A stretch of 38,313 bases of DNA, from positions 1-38,313 of the forward strand of contig JAQBQF010000178.1 in assembly GCA_028287115.1 (NCBI GenBank), in the 5' to 3' direction. Position 1 is the first letter of the stretch, and every line of letters begins with the position of its first letter. The notes under the pieces are model-generated. The model did no database searches. It saw only the letters and a program-made list of their open reading frames with translations, and had not been told where the DNA came from. Position numbers and translations under genes: made by a program. This document shows, piece after piece, positions 24,088-31,998 of this stretch. This stretch comes from Myxococcales bacterium. Lineage in GTDB: Bacteria > Myxococcota_A > Polyangia > Haliangiales > Haliangiaceae.

Positions 24088-25809
24088 TCACTTACCGAGA
24101 TCTTTGCGAGCGAGCGCGATCTGAGCGCCGAGCCTCGTGTCGAACATGAGCGGCGAGCCATCGGCAAACGGTTGCATCGCGACCGCACGGCGCAGTCCGT
24201 CGCGCTGGTCGAGCGCATCGGCGTCCTTCGGTAACGTTCTGATGACACCGTCGAGACCGTCACCGAGGTCGGCCTCGGAGTCGAGCTCCCGAGCACGCAG
24301 CAGCGGGAACGCGCTCGTGGTGCCGCGCGTCGCGAGCTCGAGCGTCGCGTTCGAGTCGTTGCAGACGCCGACGTAACCGTAGCCGTCGGCGGGCATGCCC
24401 GCGGCGACCGTCGTGCGTTCGATCCGATTGCGGCGCAGGTATGCGGACGCCGCGTCCGCGGTGCGGAGCAAGTAGTCGTAGTCCGCGCTCTGCGCGCCTG
24501 CGACCGTGACATCGGTCGCAGCGATCGTTCCGGACCACGCGGGACGCGAATCGGTCTGGCCGAAGAAGCCGGCGCCCGAGATCCCGAGGAAGAACGTCAC
24601 GCGCGTGTTGACGATCGGACCGCTGATGCGCCACGCGTGGTGGCTATGACCGACCGGAACGGTCAGGGTTTCGCCGTTCGACAGGCGGATGCCGGTGTCG
24701 ATCCAGACCGGCCAGATCAGATCGCGGTCGCCGACGATCATCGACAGGAAGTTGGCGTACATGCGTTCGTTGCGGACTTCGATCGTGTGCCCGCTCGCGA
24801 CGAGCGCGGCGAACAGCTCGCGGGGCGAGGTGATCGTCTTGCCCTTGAACGTGATCGCCGAGCCGTTCTGCGCCGCGAGGGCCGTCAGGATCTGCGCGAG
24901 CTTTCCGGCATGCGCGAACTGGCATGGCGACAGCGTCGTGCTCGGGAAGCCTCCGTAGCGCACGCCGGGGAGACGAGGATCGGTCTCGGCGGGAGGCGAG
25001 CGATCCGGCGTGCATGCGCCGAGGAGCTGCGGCAGATCGCCGGTCATCACGAGATCCTCGCGCGGTGGATCGGACGGGATGCCACCGAGTGCAGGTCGCA
25101 GCGCGGCGATCGCCGACAGCGGAATCGTCGGAAACCGATCGAGGCCCGTGAGGTTCGGATCCGCGAGGATCGTATCGAGCTGCGCCGCCATCTGCTCGGC
25201 GACCACGGCGTCGTGGACGACGCTCGCGATCTCGGCCTTCGCATACTCGCGGAACGCCGGCCCGCCTTGCGCCTGAAGCGCGTGGACGAACGCCTTCTGA
25301 TCGATCATCGGTCGAAAGCAATTCGCGGTGCAGGCGACGGACAGCGAGACCTTGCCGGTCGCCGCGCGGCCCTGCCCCAGGCTCTCGTATGTGCCGGTGA
25401 GGATGCGATACACGCCGGGCTGGTCGAGCGAGAGCTCGATGTGCGAGTCGCGACCGGGTCCCGAGTCGTCGTCTTCGGCCGCGAGCTTGCCGCCACCGAC
25501 CGCGACCTTGTCGCCGTTGCCCGCCAGCGGCCCTTCGACGATCAGATATGGATCGCTGCCGTGGCCGGCGAGGTCGATCGTCAGCTTCGTCCCGCCGAAC
25601 GACTCGACGCGATACGCGGGCACGCGATGATCGAGCGTGACTTCGACGCGTCCGCCGACCACTGCCGGGCCGGCATCGATCAGGTCGTAGGCGCCATCGC
25701 CTTTGCCGGGAGTCCAATGGCCCGCGTCCTTATCGCCGGGATCTCCGTCGGCAGCGCAACCTGCGACCGCGAGGAGGGAGAGCGCGAGGGCACGACCGAT
25801 TCTCAGCAT
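24088..25809 (-). CDS. Large lipoprotein with N-terminal PPC-like domain
   Basis: A 573-residue protein with a clear lipoprotein signal, [18 protein letters not shown] (lipobox AVAGC). Residues about 40-145 form a beta-rich domain resembling pre-peptidase C-terminal (PPC) domains: [39 protein letters not shown] and [16 protein letters not shown]. After SVACTANC the rest (about 155-573) is unfamiliar to me; it is mixed alpha/beta with [20 protein letters not shown] and [20 protein letters not shown]. No enzyme motif is certain. ATG 25809 lies 7 bases after a CACAGT hexamer. It is probably anchored in the outer or inner membrane and faces the periplasm or outside. It has no close operon partner. 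Confidence 0.78.
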   Translation of the reverse strand: MLRIGRALALSLLAVAGCAADGDPGDKDAGHWTPGKGDGAYDLIDAGPAVVGGRVEVTLDHRVPAYRVESFGGTKLTIDLAGHGSDPYLIVEGPLAGNGDKVAVGGGKLAAEDDDSGPGRDSHIELSLDQPGVYRILTGTYESLGQGRAATGKVSLSVACTANCFRPMIDQKAFVHALQAQGGPAFREYAKAEIASVVHDAVVAEQMAAQLDTILADPNLTGLDRFPTIPLSAIAALRPALGGIPSDPPREDLVMTGDLPQLLGACTPDRSPPAETDPRLPGVRYGGFPSTTLSPCQFAHAGKLAQILTALAAQNGSAITFKGKTITSPRELFAALVASGHTIEVRNERMYANFLSMIVGDRDLIWPVWIDTGIRLSNGETLTVPVGHSHHAWRISGPIVNTRVTFFLGISGAGFFGQTDSRPAWSGTIAATDVTVAGAQSADYDYLLRTADAASAYLRRNRIERTTVAAGMPADGYGYVGVCNDSNATLELATRGTTSAFPLLRARELDSEADLGDGLDGVIRTLPKDADALDQRDGLRRAVAMQPFADGSPLMFDTRLGAQIALARKDLGK

Positions 25810-25816
25810 GCGCACG

Positions 25817-25822
25817 ACTGTG
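25817..25822 (-). promoter_or_regulatory. Possible -10 element (CACAGT) of PPC-type lipoprotein gene
   Basis: CACAGT on the minus strand ends 7 bases before ATG 25809. It resembles the TACAGT element at 36458. Confidence 0.4.
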
Positions 25823-25925
25823 TGCACCCGATGTGCCGAGCGGGATCCAAGTGGTCTTACGCGGTTGGCGGCTGCCGGCGGATCGAGTTGCCGGGGACGC
25901 CGCTCGTCACGCGCCGTGTCATCCG

Positions 25926-26984
25926 TCAGAGCGTGAAGATCGCCGCGCCCCAGGTGAAGCCGGAGCCGAACACGGACGACAGGATCCGGTCGCCGCGCTT
26001 CACTTTGCCTTGCTGGCGCCAGTAGTCGATCGTGAGCGGCACGGTCGCCGCGGTCGTGTTGCCATAGAACTGGATCGTATTGAGGACTTTGTCGTGGGGG
26101 ATCTTCGCGACCTCGACGACCTTCTCGTTGATCCGCAAGTTCGCCTGGTGTGGAACGAACCACTGCACGTCGTCCCAGCCGAGGCCGGTCTTCGCGAGCG
26201 CGGCTTGCGTCGACATCACCATGCCGCGCACCGCGTTCAAGAACACGCGCTTGCCGTCCATCTTCGGATACATGAATTCGTTTCGCTCGCGGTCGGTCGC
26301 GTCGTAATCGAGGTAAGGCAACTTCGCGATCTCGAAGATCTTGAGATACAGGTCGAGTGCACCGCTGCCATCGGCGTGGGCCGACGTGTACATCACGCCC
26401 GCGCGCGGATCGTCGGTCTCCATCGGGCCGAGCACCATCGCGCCCGCGCCGTCGCCGAACAGCACCATCACGTCGCGGCCGCGGTTGTTGTACTCGAGCG
26501 CGTGACTGTGGAGCTCGGCGCCCACGAGCAAGATCCGCTTGTACATGCCGGTGCGAATGAACGCGTCGGCCATCTGCAGGCCGTAGACGAACGCCGAGCA
26601 CTGCTGGCGAATGTCGAAGCAGGCGCAGTTCGTCGACTGCGCGATGCCGAGCTTCTTCTGAAGAAACACCGCCGTGCCTGGAAAGTGAATGTCCGGCGAG
26701 AGCGTGCCGAGGATGATGCAGTCGAGGTCGCCGGCCTGGAGATGCGCGTCTGCGAGCGCGCGCTTCGCCGCTTCGAGTGCGAGGTCGCTCGTCGCGACCG
26801 AGCCGTCGTTCGGCGCGTAGCGGCGCTCCTTGATGCCGGTGCGCTGCTGGATCCACTGATCGTTGGTCTCGGTCTGCTGCGTCTGCTGACGTACGTGCCG
26901 CCCGTCGAGGAATGGGATCTCCTCGTTGGTGACGACGCGATCTGGCACGTAGCTGCCGAGACCAAGGACCTTCGTGCGGATCAT
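25926..26984 (-). CDS. 3-oxoacyl-ACP synthase III family protein (FabH-like)
   Basis: Ketosynthase III-type condensing enzyme of 352 residues. The triad is intact: Cys129 in [12 protein letters not shown], His279 in VPHQANLRI and Asn309 in [24 protein letters not shown] [13 protein letters not shown] and the C-terminal [13 protein letters not shown] fit FabH. The segment before the conserved [16 protein letters not shown] is unusual, with a Gln/Thr-rich insert ([11 protein letters not shown]). No fab genes flank it, so it may instead serve secondary lipid, alkylresorcinol or head-to-head hydrocarbon-type synthesis; housekeeping initiation is also possible. ATG 26984 lies 6 bases after TATCAC. 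Divergent from the cytochrome gene over only 42 bp. Confidence 0.92.
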   Translation of the reverse strand: MIRTKVLGLGSYVPDRVVTNEEIPFLDGRHVRQQTQQTETNDQWIQQRTGIKERRYAPNDGSVATSDLALEAAKRALADAHLQAGDLDCIILGTLSPDIHFPGTAVFLQKKLGIAQSTNCACFDIRQQCSAFVYGLQMADAFIRTGMYKRILLVGAELHSHALEYNNRGRDVMVLFGDGAGAMVLGPMETDDPRAGVMYTSAHADGSGALDLYLKIFEIAKLPYLDYDATDRERNEFMYPKMDGKRVFLNAVRGMVMSTQAALAKTGLGWDDVQWFVPHQANLRINEKVVEVAKIPHDKVLNTIQFYGNTTAATVPLTIDYWRQQGKVKRGDRILSSVFGSGFTWGAAIFTL

Positions 26985-26990
26985 CGGCCC

Positions 26991-26996
26991 GTGATA
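26991..26996 (-). promoter_or_regulatory. -10 element (TATCAC) of leaderless FabH-like gene
   Basis: TATCAC on the minus strand ends 6 bases before ATG 26984. The gap to the facing TATCGC hexamer (27015) is 18 bp, so each promoter's -35 position overlaps the other's -10. Confidence 0.5.
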
Positions 26997-27014
26997 GCAC
27001 GAGAAGCCCTGGCG

Positions 27015-27020
27015 TATCGC
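27015..27020 (+). promoter_or_regulatory. -10 element (TATCGC) of leaderless cytochrome gene
   Basis: TATCGC ends 6 bases before TTG 27027. Like its divergent partner it ends in C rather than T, so these two are an atypical pair in this window. Confidence 0.45.
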
Positions 27021-27026
27021 CCGAGG

Positions 27027-28895
27027 TTGTTGCAGCCTATCGCGCGAGTGCGGGTTCTTCTGGCCGTGATCGTCGTCGCGAATGCAGCGCACGCTATCGC
27101 GGCACCGCCTCGCACGCTGCCGGGTTGGCCGCTCTACGACAAATATTGCCTCGCGTGTCACGGCAGCGGTGGCGATGGGCGTGGTCCGGCAGCCCCCTAC
27201 ACGTGGGGACGGCCGCGAGCGTTCGTGCGCGGCGAATACGCATGGCGTTCGACGCCGATCGGCCAGCCACCGACCGATGACGATCTGCGCACGACGATCC
27301 GGTTCGGCGCACGCGGCACCTCGATGCCCGGATTCGATGGCGTGCTCGCAGCCGCAGAGCTCGAGCGCGTGATCGAGGTCGTCAAGGCGTTGGAGCCTTC
27401 GGCGTTCGCGCGTGCAGGACAGCCGGTCGCGCTCGCACCCGCGCAGCATCAGGATCCCGCGCGCGGCGCGAAGCTGTGGACGCAGCTCGGTTGCGATCGG
27501 TGCCACGGCGAGCACGGCACGGGCGATGGACCGAGCACGAAAGCACTGGCCGAGAAGCCGTACGATTTCACGAGCGGTCCGCTGCGACGGCCTCGTGCCA
27601 CCGACGACGCAGATGCGCGCAGGGCCGCCGCGGCACAGAGCATCGCGACCGGGATGGCAGGAACCGCGATGCCGGGATATGCGGGCAGCGTGTCCGATGC
27701 GGACCTCTGGGCGCTCGCCGATCACGTGATCGGATTCGGCGGTCGCGCGGACCGTGCGGATCGCAGCTCGCTCGATCCGGACGCGATCCTCGCGGATCGC
27801 AGCACGAAGCTCGCGATCGGTACGTGGCCCGGGGCCGACGCCGACGAAGCCAGCGTCTTTGGCGCAGCGATCAAGCCGCAAGGTGCGCCGCTCGCATCAC
27901 TCGCGCCCGCGGAGGCTTCTTTGCGATCGCGGCAATGCGGCCGGTGCCACGCAAAGCAAGTCCGCGAGTGGCAACCCTCGCTTCATGCCGCCGCGGCATC
28001 GCCGGGGTTTGCGGGGCAGAGCGCACACGGTACGGATTCTTCGAGCTGCGGGCGCTGTCACACGCCGCTCGCCGAGCAGCAAGCCGGCGACGACGCCGAG
28101 CTGCGAGCCGAAGGCGTGACGTGTGCGAGCTGCCACGTTCGCGAGTGGGTGCGTCGCGGTCCGCCGCGCATCGCGAGCTCGCTCTTGCCGGCACCCGGAT
28201 ATCCGCTCGTCGAGCTGTCGCTCTACGAGCGCGCGGACTTCTGCATGCCGTGTCATCAGTTGCCTCCGCGGACGGCGGTCGCCGGTCGTCCGCTGCTCAA
28301 CACGTACAAGGAATGGCTCGAGGGCCCGTACATGCGGAGAGGCGTGCAGTGCCAGAGCTGCCACATGCCGAACCGCGAGCACCAATGGCTCGGGATTCAC
28401 GACCGCGAGACGTTTCGCCAAGGCATCCGCCTCGAAGCGCGCGCGACTCGCAAGGCGGGCGTCGTCACCGTGGTCGCCGAGCTCGCGAACATCGGAGCCG
28501 GTCACTACTTGCCGACCACGCCGACGCCCGCGGTGTGGCTGCGGATCGAGCTCGTCGATGCGCACGGCAAGCCGATCGACGGCGCGAAGGCCGAGCTACG
28601 CATCGGTCGTGACATCTACAGCGACCGCGATGGCTGGCACGAACGCGCCGATACGCGAATCCCACCGGGCGAGACCCGCACGATGGCGCGGGCCTGGACG
28701 GCTGGAACGACCGGCGATGCAGCCGCCGCTCGCGTCACCGTCGAGGTTCATCCAGACGCCTACTACGAGCGCGTCTATGCCGATCGCCTCGCCGAACCTG
28801 TGGCGGCCGAGCTACGCGTGCAATACGAGCATGCGCAAGCGCGCGCGAAAGGCTCGCATTATCTCGCCGAGCAGCGCGACGTGCCGATCCGCTGA
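27027..28895 (+). CDS. Periplasmic seven-haem cytochrome c
   Basis: A 622-residue exported protein with signal peptide ([23 protein letters not shown]). Seven CxxCH haem sites are visible: CLACH and CDRCH lie in two class I cytochrome c domains (about 35-115 and 140-235, each with an SMPGF/AMPGY distal Met), then CGRCH, CGRCH, CASCH, CMPCH and CQSCH in a cytochrome c554-like multihaem part (about 300-455), where the first is followed by [15 protein letters not shown] beta-rich C-terminal domain follows, as in multihaem nitrite/hydroxylamine-type cytochromes. It should carry electrons in the periplasm; partner and acceptor are unknown. TTG 27027 is preferred for its promoter spacing; GTG 27048 is the alternative and would also leave a signal peptide. 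Confidence 0.88.
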   Translation: MLQPIARVRVLLAVIVVANAAHAIAAPPRTLPGWPLYDKYCLACHGSGGDGRGPAAPYTWGRPRAFVRGEYAWRSTPIGQPPTDDDLRTTIRFGARGTSMPGFDGVLAAAELERVIEVVKALEPSAFARAGQPVALAPAQHQDPARGAKLWTQLGCDRCHGEHGTGDGPSTKALAEKPYDFTSGPLRRPRATDDADARRAAAAQSIATGMAGTAMPGYAGSVSDADLWALADHVIGFGGRADRADRSSLDPDAILADRSTKLAIGTWPGADADEASVFGAAIKPQGAPLASLAPAEASLRSRQCGRCHAKQVREWQPSLHAAAASPGFAGQSAHGTDSSSCGRCHTPLAEQQAGDDAELRAEGVTCASCHVREWVRRGPPRIASSLLPAPGYPLVELSLYERADFCMPCHQLPPRTAVAGRPLLNTYKEWLEGPYMRRGVQCQSCHMPNREHQWLGIHDRETFRQGIRLEARATRKAGVVTVVAELANIGAGHYLPTTPTPAVWLRIELVDAHGKPIDGAKAELRIGRDIYSDRDGWHERADTRIPPGETRTMARAWTAGTTGDAAAARVTVEVHPDAYYERVYADRLAEPVAAELRVQYEHAQARAKGSHYLAEQRDVPIR

Positions 28896-28909
28896 CAGCG
28901 ACCCTGGGC

Positions 28910-28915
28910 TAGAAT
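28910..28915 (+). promoter_or_regulatory. -10 element (TAGAAT) of leaderless lipoprotein gene
   Basis: TAGAAT ends 6 bases before ATG 28922. The same hexamer serves the 5'-nucleotidase gene on the other strand at 36389-36384. Confidence 0.6.
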
Positions 28916-28921
28916 GGATCG

Positions 28922-29746
28922 ATGCGCGTGGGGATCGTGTTGGCACTGACCGCGTGTAACGCCGCGTTTGGCCTTCGCGAGACCGAGCAGCGCGACGCAC
29001 AGTTGTTCGACGCCCCAGCCGACGCGCCGTTTCAATGCCCGCAACTTGGCGCGGCACCCGCGTACTCGTCGCTCCTGCACCAGGTGTTCCTCCAACCTTG
29101 CTACCAGTACAGCACCGCGATGGGCCGCGCATCCGCGATCTGTCAACAAGGCTCGCTGTTCGTCGTGAGCGAGGGTCCTGTCGATATGCACCTCGCGCCG
29201 GCGATCGGCGTTCAGGCGCCAACTCTCGAAGAACAGTACGATCAGCCGCGGCTCTCCCCCGATGCGAACGAGCTCTACATCCGCCGCTTCAATTACTCGA
29301 CGAACGTGGAGGACGTCCTCATGTTCGCCCGGTCCGGTACGGGTTGGCAGCGCGGGGCCGATCCGCAACTCCAGACCGGGATGAACGACGCGCTCGGGAC
29401 ACTGGCGCGTGGACCCACGGGAGACCGCGTCATCATCGGATCGTTCTCGGACGGCCTGGGGCACGAATGGGCCCACGAAGGCTCGACGTGGCGGGAAGTT
29501 CGCCAACACGTGTTTGCCATGAGACCACCTCTTATGTTCGCGCTGACCTCCGACGGGCTACGCGCGGCGGTCTACTCGGGCTTGGACGGCGTGTTCTATG
29601 CCGATCGCCCCGACGAGGATTCGCCCTTTCGCGACCTCGGCCTGCTGATCGGTGCGCCACCCCATTCAGAAACGGCGATGACCGATGACTGCGCGAGAAT
29701 CTACATCGGCGGGGTAGGCGCGGTGTTCTATGTCCAGCAGCGTTAG
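28922..29746 (+). CDS. Hypothetical lipoprotein, tandem paralogue 1
   Basis: A 274-residue protein with a very short lipoprotein signal, MRVGIVLALTACNAAFGL (lipobox LTAC, Cys near 12). DAPADAPFQCP follows, then a beta-rich body with repeated motif types such as QPRLSPDANELYI, LARGPTGDRVIIGSF and ALTSDGLRAAVYSGLDGVFY, suggestive of a beta-propeller of WD40/PD40 (TolB-like) type. The ending is MTDDCARIYIGGVGAVFYVQ. Its neighbour shares the whole architecture, including ACNxxFGL, DAPxDAPF and MTDDCAR. The 12-residue signal is short, but the same form appears in the paralogue. Surface or periplasmic; function unknown. The genes overlap by 17 bp. Confidence 0.8.
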   Translation: MRVGIVLALTACNAAFGLRETEQRDAQLFDAPADAPFQCPQLGAAPAYSSLLHQVFLQPCYQYSTAMGRASAICQQGSLFVVSEGPVDMHLAPAIGVQAPTLEEQYDQPRLSPDANELYIRRFNYSTNVEDVLMFARSGTGWQRGADPQLQTGMNDALGTLARGPTGDRVIIGSFSDGLGHEWAHEGSTWREVRQHVFAMRPPLMFALTSDGLRAAVYSGLDGVFYADRPDEDSPFRDLGLLIGAPPHSETAMTDDCARIYIGGVGAVFYVQQR

Positions 29747-30557
29747 CCCGCTCTTCGTGCTCGCGCTGGCCGCCTGTAATCAGGTGTTCGGGCTCGCGCA
29801 GACCGTCGAGCACGACGGCGGACAGTACGACGCACCGCTCGACGCACCGTTTTCGTGTCCTCCGATCGGAGGTCCGCCGCCGCGATTCGCGCCGCTACTC
29901 CACCAGATCGTCGTCCAAGACTGCCTGTCCTATAGCATCACGTCGGGTGGGCGTGCGATCGCGCTCTGCGTCTTTAACGGCTCCTATCATGTCGCCGAGG
30001 GACCTCGCGACGAGCCGTTGATCGAGATCCCCGAGATCGTCGGCTCGCCCACGACGACCTTGCTCACCCCGCGGCTCTCGCCGGGTGGCGACATGATCGT
30101 CGTCAATTCGGCCGGTGTTCAGAGCTCGATTCTCGTCTACTCGCGAATCGGCGGCTCCTGGCAACCGCTCGCGAACGCGCCGTTCGTGACGACGACTGCC
30201 GCTTTCCTCAGTACATTCGAACGAGGTCCTACCGGAGACCGCCTCTTCGTGGTGACTATAGCTGCGCTCGAGGAATGGGCGTACGAAGGTTCGACCTGGC
30301 GCAAGTTGCTCACCGAGAGCGTGCAAGAGCTCGGTGTCGACACGAATACACTGCAGGTCGCGACCGACGGACTGAGAGCGATCGTGCCCACGACGAGCTC
30401 CCTCTACTTCACAGACCGGCCTGATCAGGCCGCGAAGTTTCGACCCGCCGTGCCGATCAACGACATTCCCGCGTTCCAGGATGTCTTCATGACGGATGAC
30501 TGCGCTCGGCTGTATTTCACCGGGCTCGGATCGATCTTCTACATGCAGCACGAATAG
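29730..30557 (+). CDS. Hypothetical lipoprotein, tandem paralogue 2
   Basis: A 275-residue paralogue of the preceding gene. The signal MSSSVSPLFVLALAACNQVF has lipobox LAAC (Cys near 16). Matching blocks in the same order are DAPLDAPFSCP, TPRLSPGGDMIVV, FERGPTGDRLFVVT, WAYEGSTWRKLL, VATDGLRAIV, YFTDRPDQ and MTDDCARLYFTGLGSIFYMQ. It overlaps paralogue 1 by 17 bp and must be cotranscribed. The body looks like a beta-propeller. The stop TAG abuts the TAG of the convergent kinase gene (TAGCTA, no spacer). Function unknown; a secreted sensor or binding lipoprotein is possible. Confidence 0.8.
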   Translation: MSSSVSPLFVLALAACNQVFGLAQTVEHDGGQYDAPLDAPFSCPPIGGPPPRFAPLLHQIVVQDCLSYSITSGGRAIALCVFNGSYHVAEGPRDEPLIEIPEIVGSPTTTLLTPRLSPGGDMIVVNSAGVQSSILVYSRIGGSWQPLANAPFVTTTAAFLSTFERGPTGDRLFVVTIAALEEWAYEGSTWRKLLTESVQELGVDTNTLQVATDGLRAIVPTTSSLYFTDRPDQAAKFRPAVPINDIPAFQDVFMTDDCARLYFTGLGSIFYMQHE

Positions 30558-31928
30558 CTACGTCCCCATCAGATAAGCCGCGACCCCGATGCCGATGCCG
30601 ATCGCGATCAGCGCAGACATCACGATGACGATCAGGCGCATCGACCCTGCGGTCGGCTGCGGCGCCGCGACTGCCGGACGCGGCAGATTCGGATCGATCG
30701 CGGAGTTGGGATAGGCACTGCTGATCGGATGCGGGTTCGTCGACGGATGTTGTCCGCTCGGCGGGGTCGTCGCGTGCGGGCCGCTGAGCGAATGGCCGCC
30801 GCTCGGTGGCGTGGTCGCGTGCGGACCGCTGCTGCCGCCGGTGATCGCGCGAGGGACTCCGCTCACCGAGTGAGCGCCGGTAGAAGGGCGCTGCTGCGAG
30901 CCGGTGATCGGAGGCCGCGTGTGCGCGCCGGATCGCGCGCCGGCGGCGGCGTTTGCGTCACCGACGAAGATCGGTCCCGACCGGCCGCTCGTGCCTTGGA
31001 CCGCGTGCAGGGCCTGGCCGACCGCGGCCGCGGAGTCGAACCGATCGGCGGGCTTCTTTGCGAGCAGGGTCGAGATGATCGTCCCGAGGCGCGCGGGGAC
31101 CTCGCGCGGGAGCCTTGCAGGCAGCTCGCGCTGGTGTTTCTCGACGAGCCCTCGGATCGAGTTGTCGATGAACGGCGGGCGACCGGCGAGCAGCTCGTAG
31201 AGCATGCAGCCCAGCGCGTAGAGATCCGTGCGCACGTTCACGACGCCGTCGCTCGCGAGCTCGGGCGCGACGTACGACAGGCTGCGCGGCTCGGCACCGG
31301 CGGTGACATCCGGCAGGAACGCGCGGACCAAGCCAAAGTCAGAGACCTTGATGGCGTTGTCCCGGGCGAAGTCGACGAGCATCACGTTCGTGGGCTTGAG
31401 ATCGCCGTGGAGCAGCCGCAACTTTGCGGCGGCCGCGAGCGCGTCGCAGATCTGGATCGCGATCGGGATCGCTCGATGCGCGGGAAGCGGGCCTTCCGCG
31501 AGCAGGTCGGCGAGCGACCGGCCGCGGACGAGCTCCATCACGATGTAGATCAGGCCGTTATCGTTGCTGCAGTCGTACGTCGCCGTGATCGCAGGCGCGA
31601 CGAGCTGACACGCGAGCCTCGCGGCTTCGGAGAACCGTTCGAGGCCCTTGCCATCGACCGTGAAGCCCGGACGAAGGAGCTTGATCGCGACCTCGCGATC
31701 GAGGATTCGCTGCCAGCCGACATAGACGACGCCGAGCACGCCTTCGCCGATCGGATTTCGCACGTCGTAGCGACCGTCGAGCACGCGACCGCTCGCGTCG
31801 GGTCCGCGGCCGCGCCGCAGGATCAGCTGCGTGCCGTCGTTCAAGCAATGCGCGGCACGACTCGGATATGCCTGACCGCAGGTCGGGCAGACCGCCTGAT
31901 CCTCAGGCGTCGTGATCATCGGTGTCAT
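30558..31928 (-). CDS. Ser/Thr protein kinase with zinc-ribbon-like N-terminus, HGD variant
   Basis: A 456-residue kinase. Residues 14-28 form a ribbon-like CPTCGQAYPSRAAHC with three cysteines rather than four. The kinase domain (about 54-315) has glycine loop IGEGVLGVVYVG, ATP lysine K83 in VAIKLLRP, HGD at 174-176 (LLHGDLKPTNVML), DFG at 197-199 and APE at 221-223. The catalytic Asp176 is present but the usual Arg before it is Gly, so it is a non-RD kinase that would not need activation-loop phosphorylation in the usual way. A Gly/Ser/Pro/His-rich linker with a 15-residue repeat leads to a C-terminal membrane helix (about 430-452). Tail-anchored, kinase in the cytoplasm. AGGG precedes ATG 31928 by 4 bases. 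Confidence 0.92.
   Translation of the reverse strand: MTPMITTPEDQAVCPTCGQAYPSRAAHCLNDGTQLILRRGRGPDASGRVLDGRYDVRNPIGEGVLGVVYVGWQRILDREVAIKLLRPGFTVDGKGLERFSEAARLACQLVAPAITATYDCSNDNGLIYIVMELVRGRSLADLLAEGPLPAHRAIPIAIQICDALAAAAKLRLLHGDLKPTNVMLVDFARDNAIKVSDFGLVRAFLPDVTAGAEPRSLSYVAPELASDGVVNVRTDLYALGCMLYELLAGRPPFIDNSIRGLVEKHQRELPARLPREVPARLGTIISTLLAKKPADRFDSAAAVGQALHAVQGTSGRSGPIFVGDANAAAGARSGAHTRPPITGSQQRPSTGAHSVSGVPRAITGGSSGPHATTPPSGGHSLSGPHATTPPSGQHPSTNPHPISSAYPNSAIDPNLPRPAVAAPQPTAGSMRLIVIVMSALIAIGIGIGVAAYLMGT
30756..30845 (-). repeat. 45-nt tandem repeat in kinase linker
   Basis: Two 45-nt units beginning at gctcgg (30756 and 30801 on the plus strand). They encode the 15-residue unit SGPHATTPPSGGHSL twice, the second copy diverging at the end. 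A flexible linker is likely. Confidence 0.75.
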
Positions 31929-31968
31929 CTTGCCCTGAAACAGATCTGAAGTGATCGTGCGTCGCTCC

Positions 31969-31974
31969 TGTCAA
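31969..31974 (-). promoter_or_regulatory. Perfect TTGACA -35 candidate upstream of kinase gene
   Basis: TTGACA on the minus strand. A possible -10, TCAGAT, lies 19 bases downstream, giving a leader of roughly 10-15 bases with an AGGG ribosome site. This gene therefore does not follow the leaderless pattern of its neighbours. Confidence 0.35.
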
Positions 31975-31984
31975 CAAGTCCGGG

Positions 31985-31990
31985 TATGGT
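31985..31990 (+). promoter_or_regulatory. -10 element (TATGGT) of leaderless phosphatase gene
   Basis: TATGGT ends 8 bases before GTG 31999. It argues for GTG 31999, which starts the lipoprotein signal, over the upstream in-frame ATG at 31951. Confidence 0.6.
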
Positions 31991-31998
31991 GGCGCGCG

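Noticed and set aside
25833..28895. 1020-residue reading of the cytochrome gene starting far upstream
   Set aside because: The first 400 codons lie antisense to the FabH-like gene; the signal peptide starts near 27027-27048.
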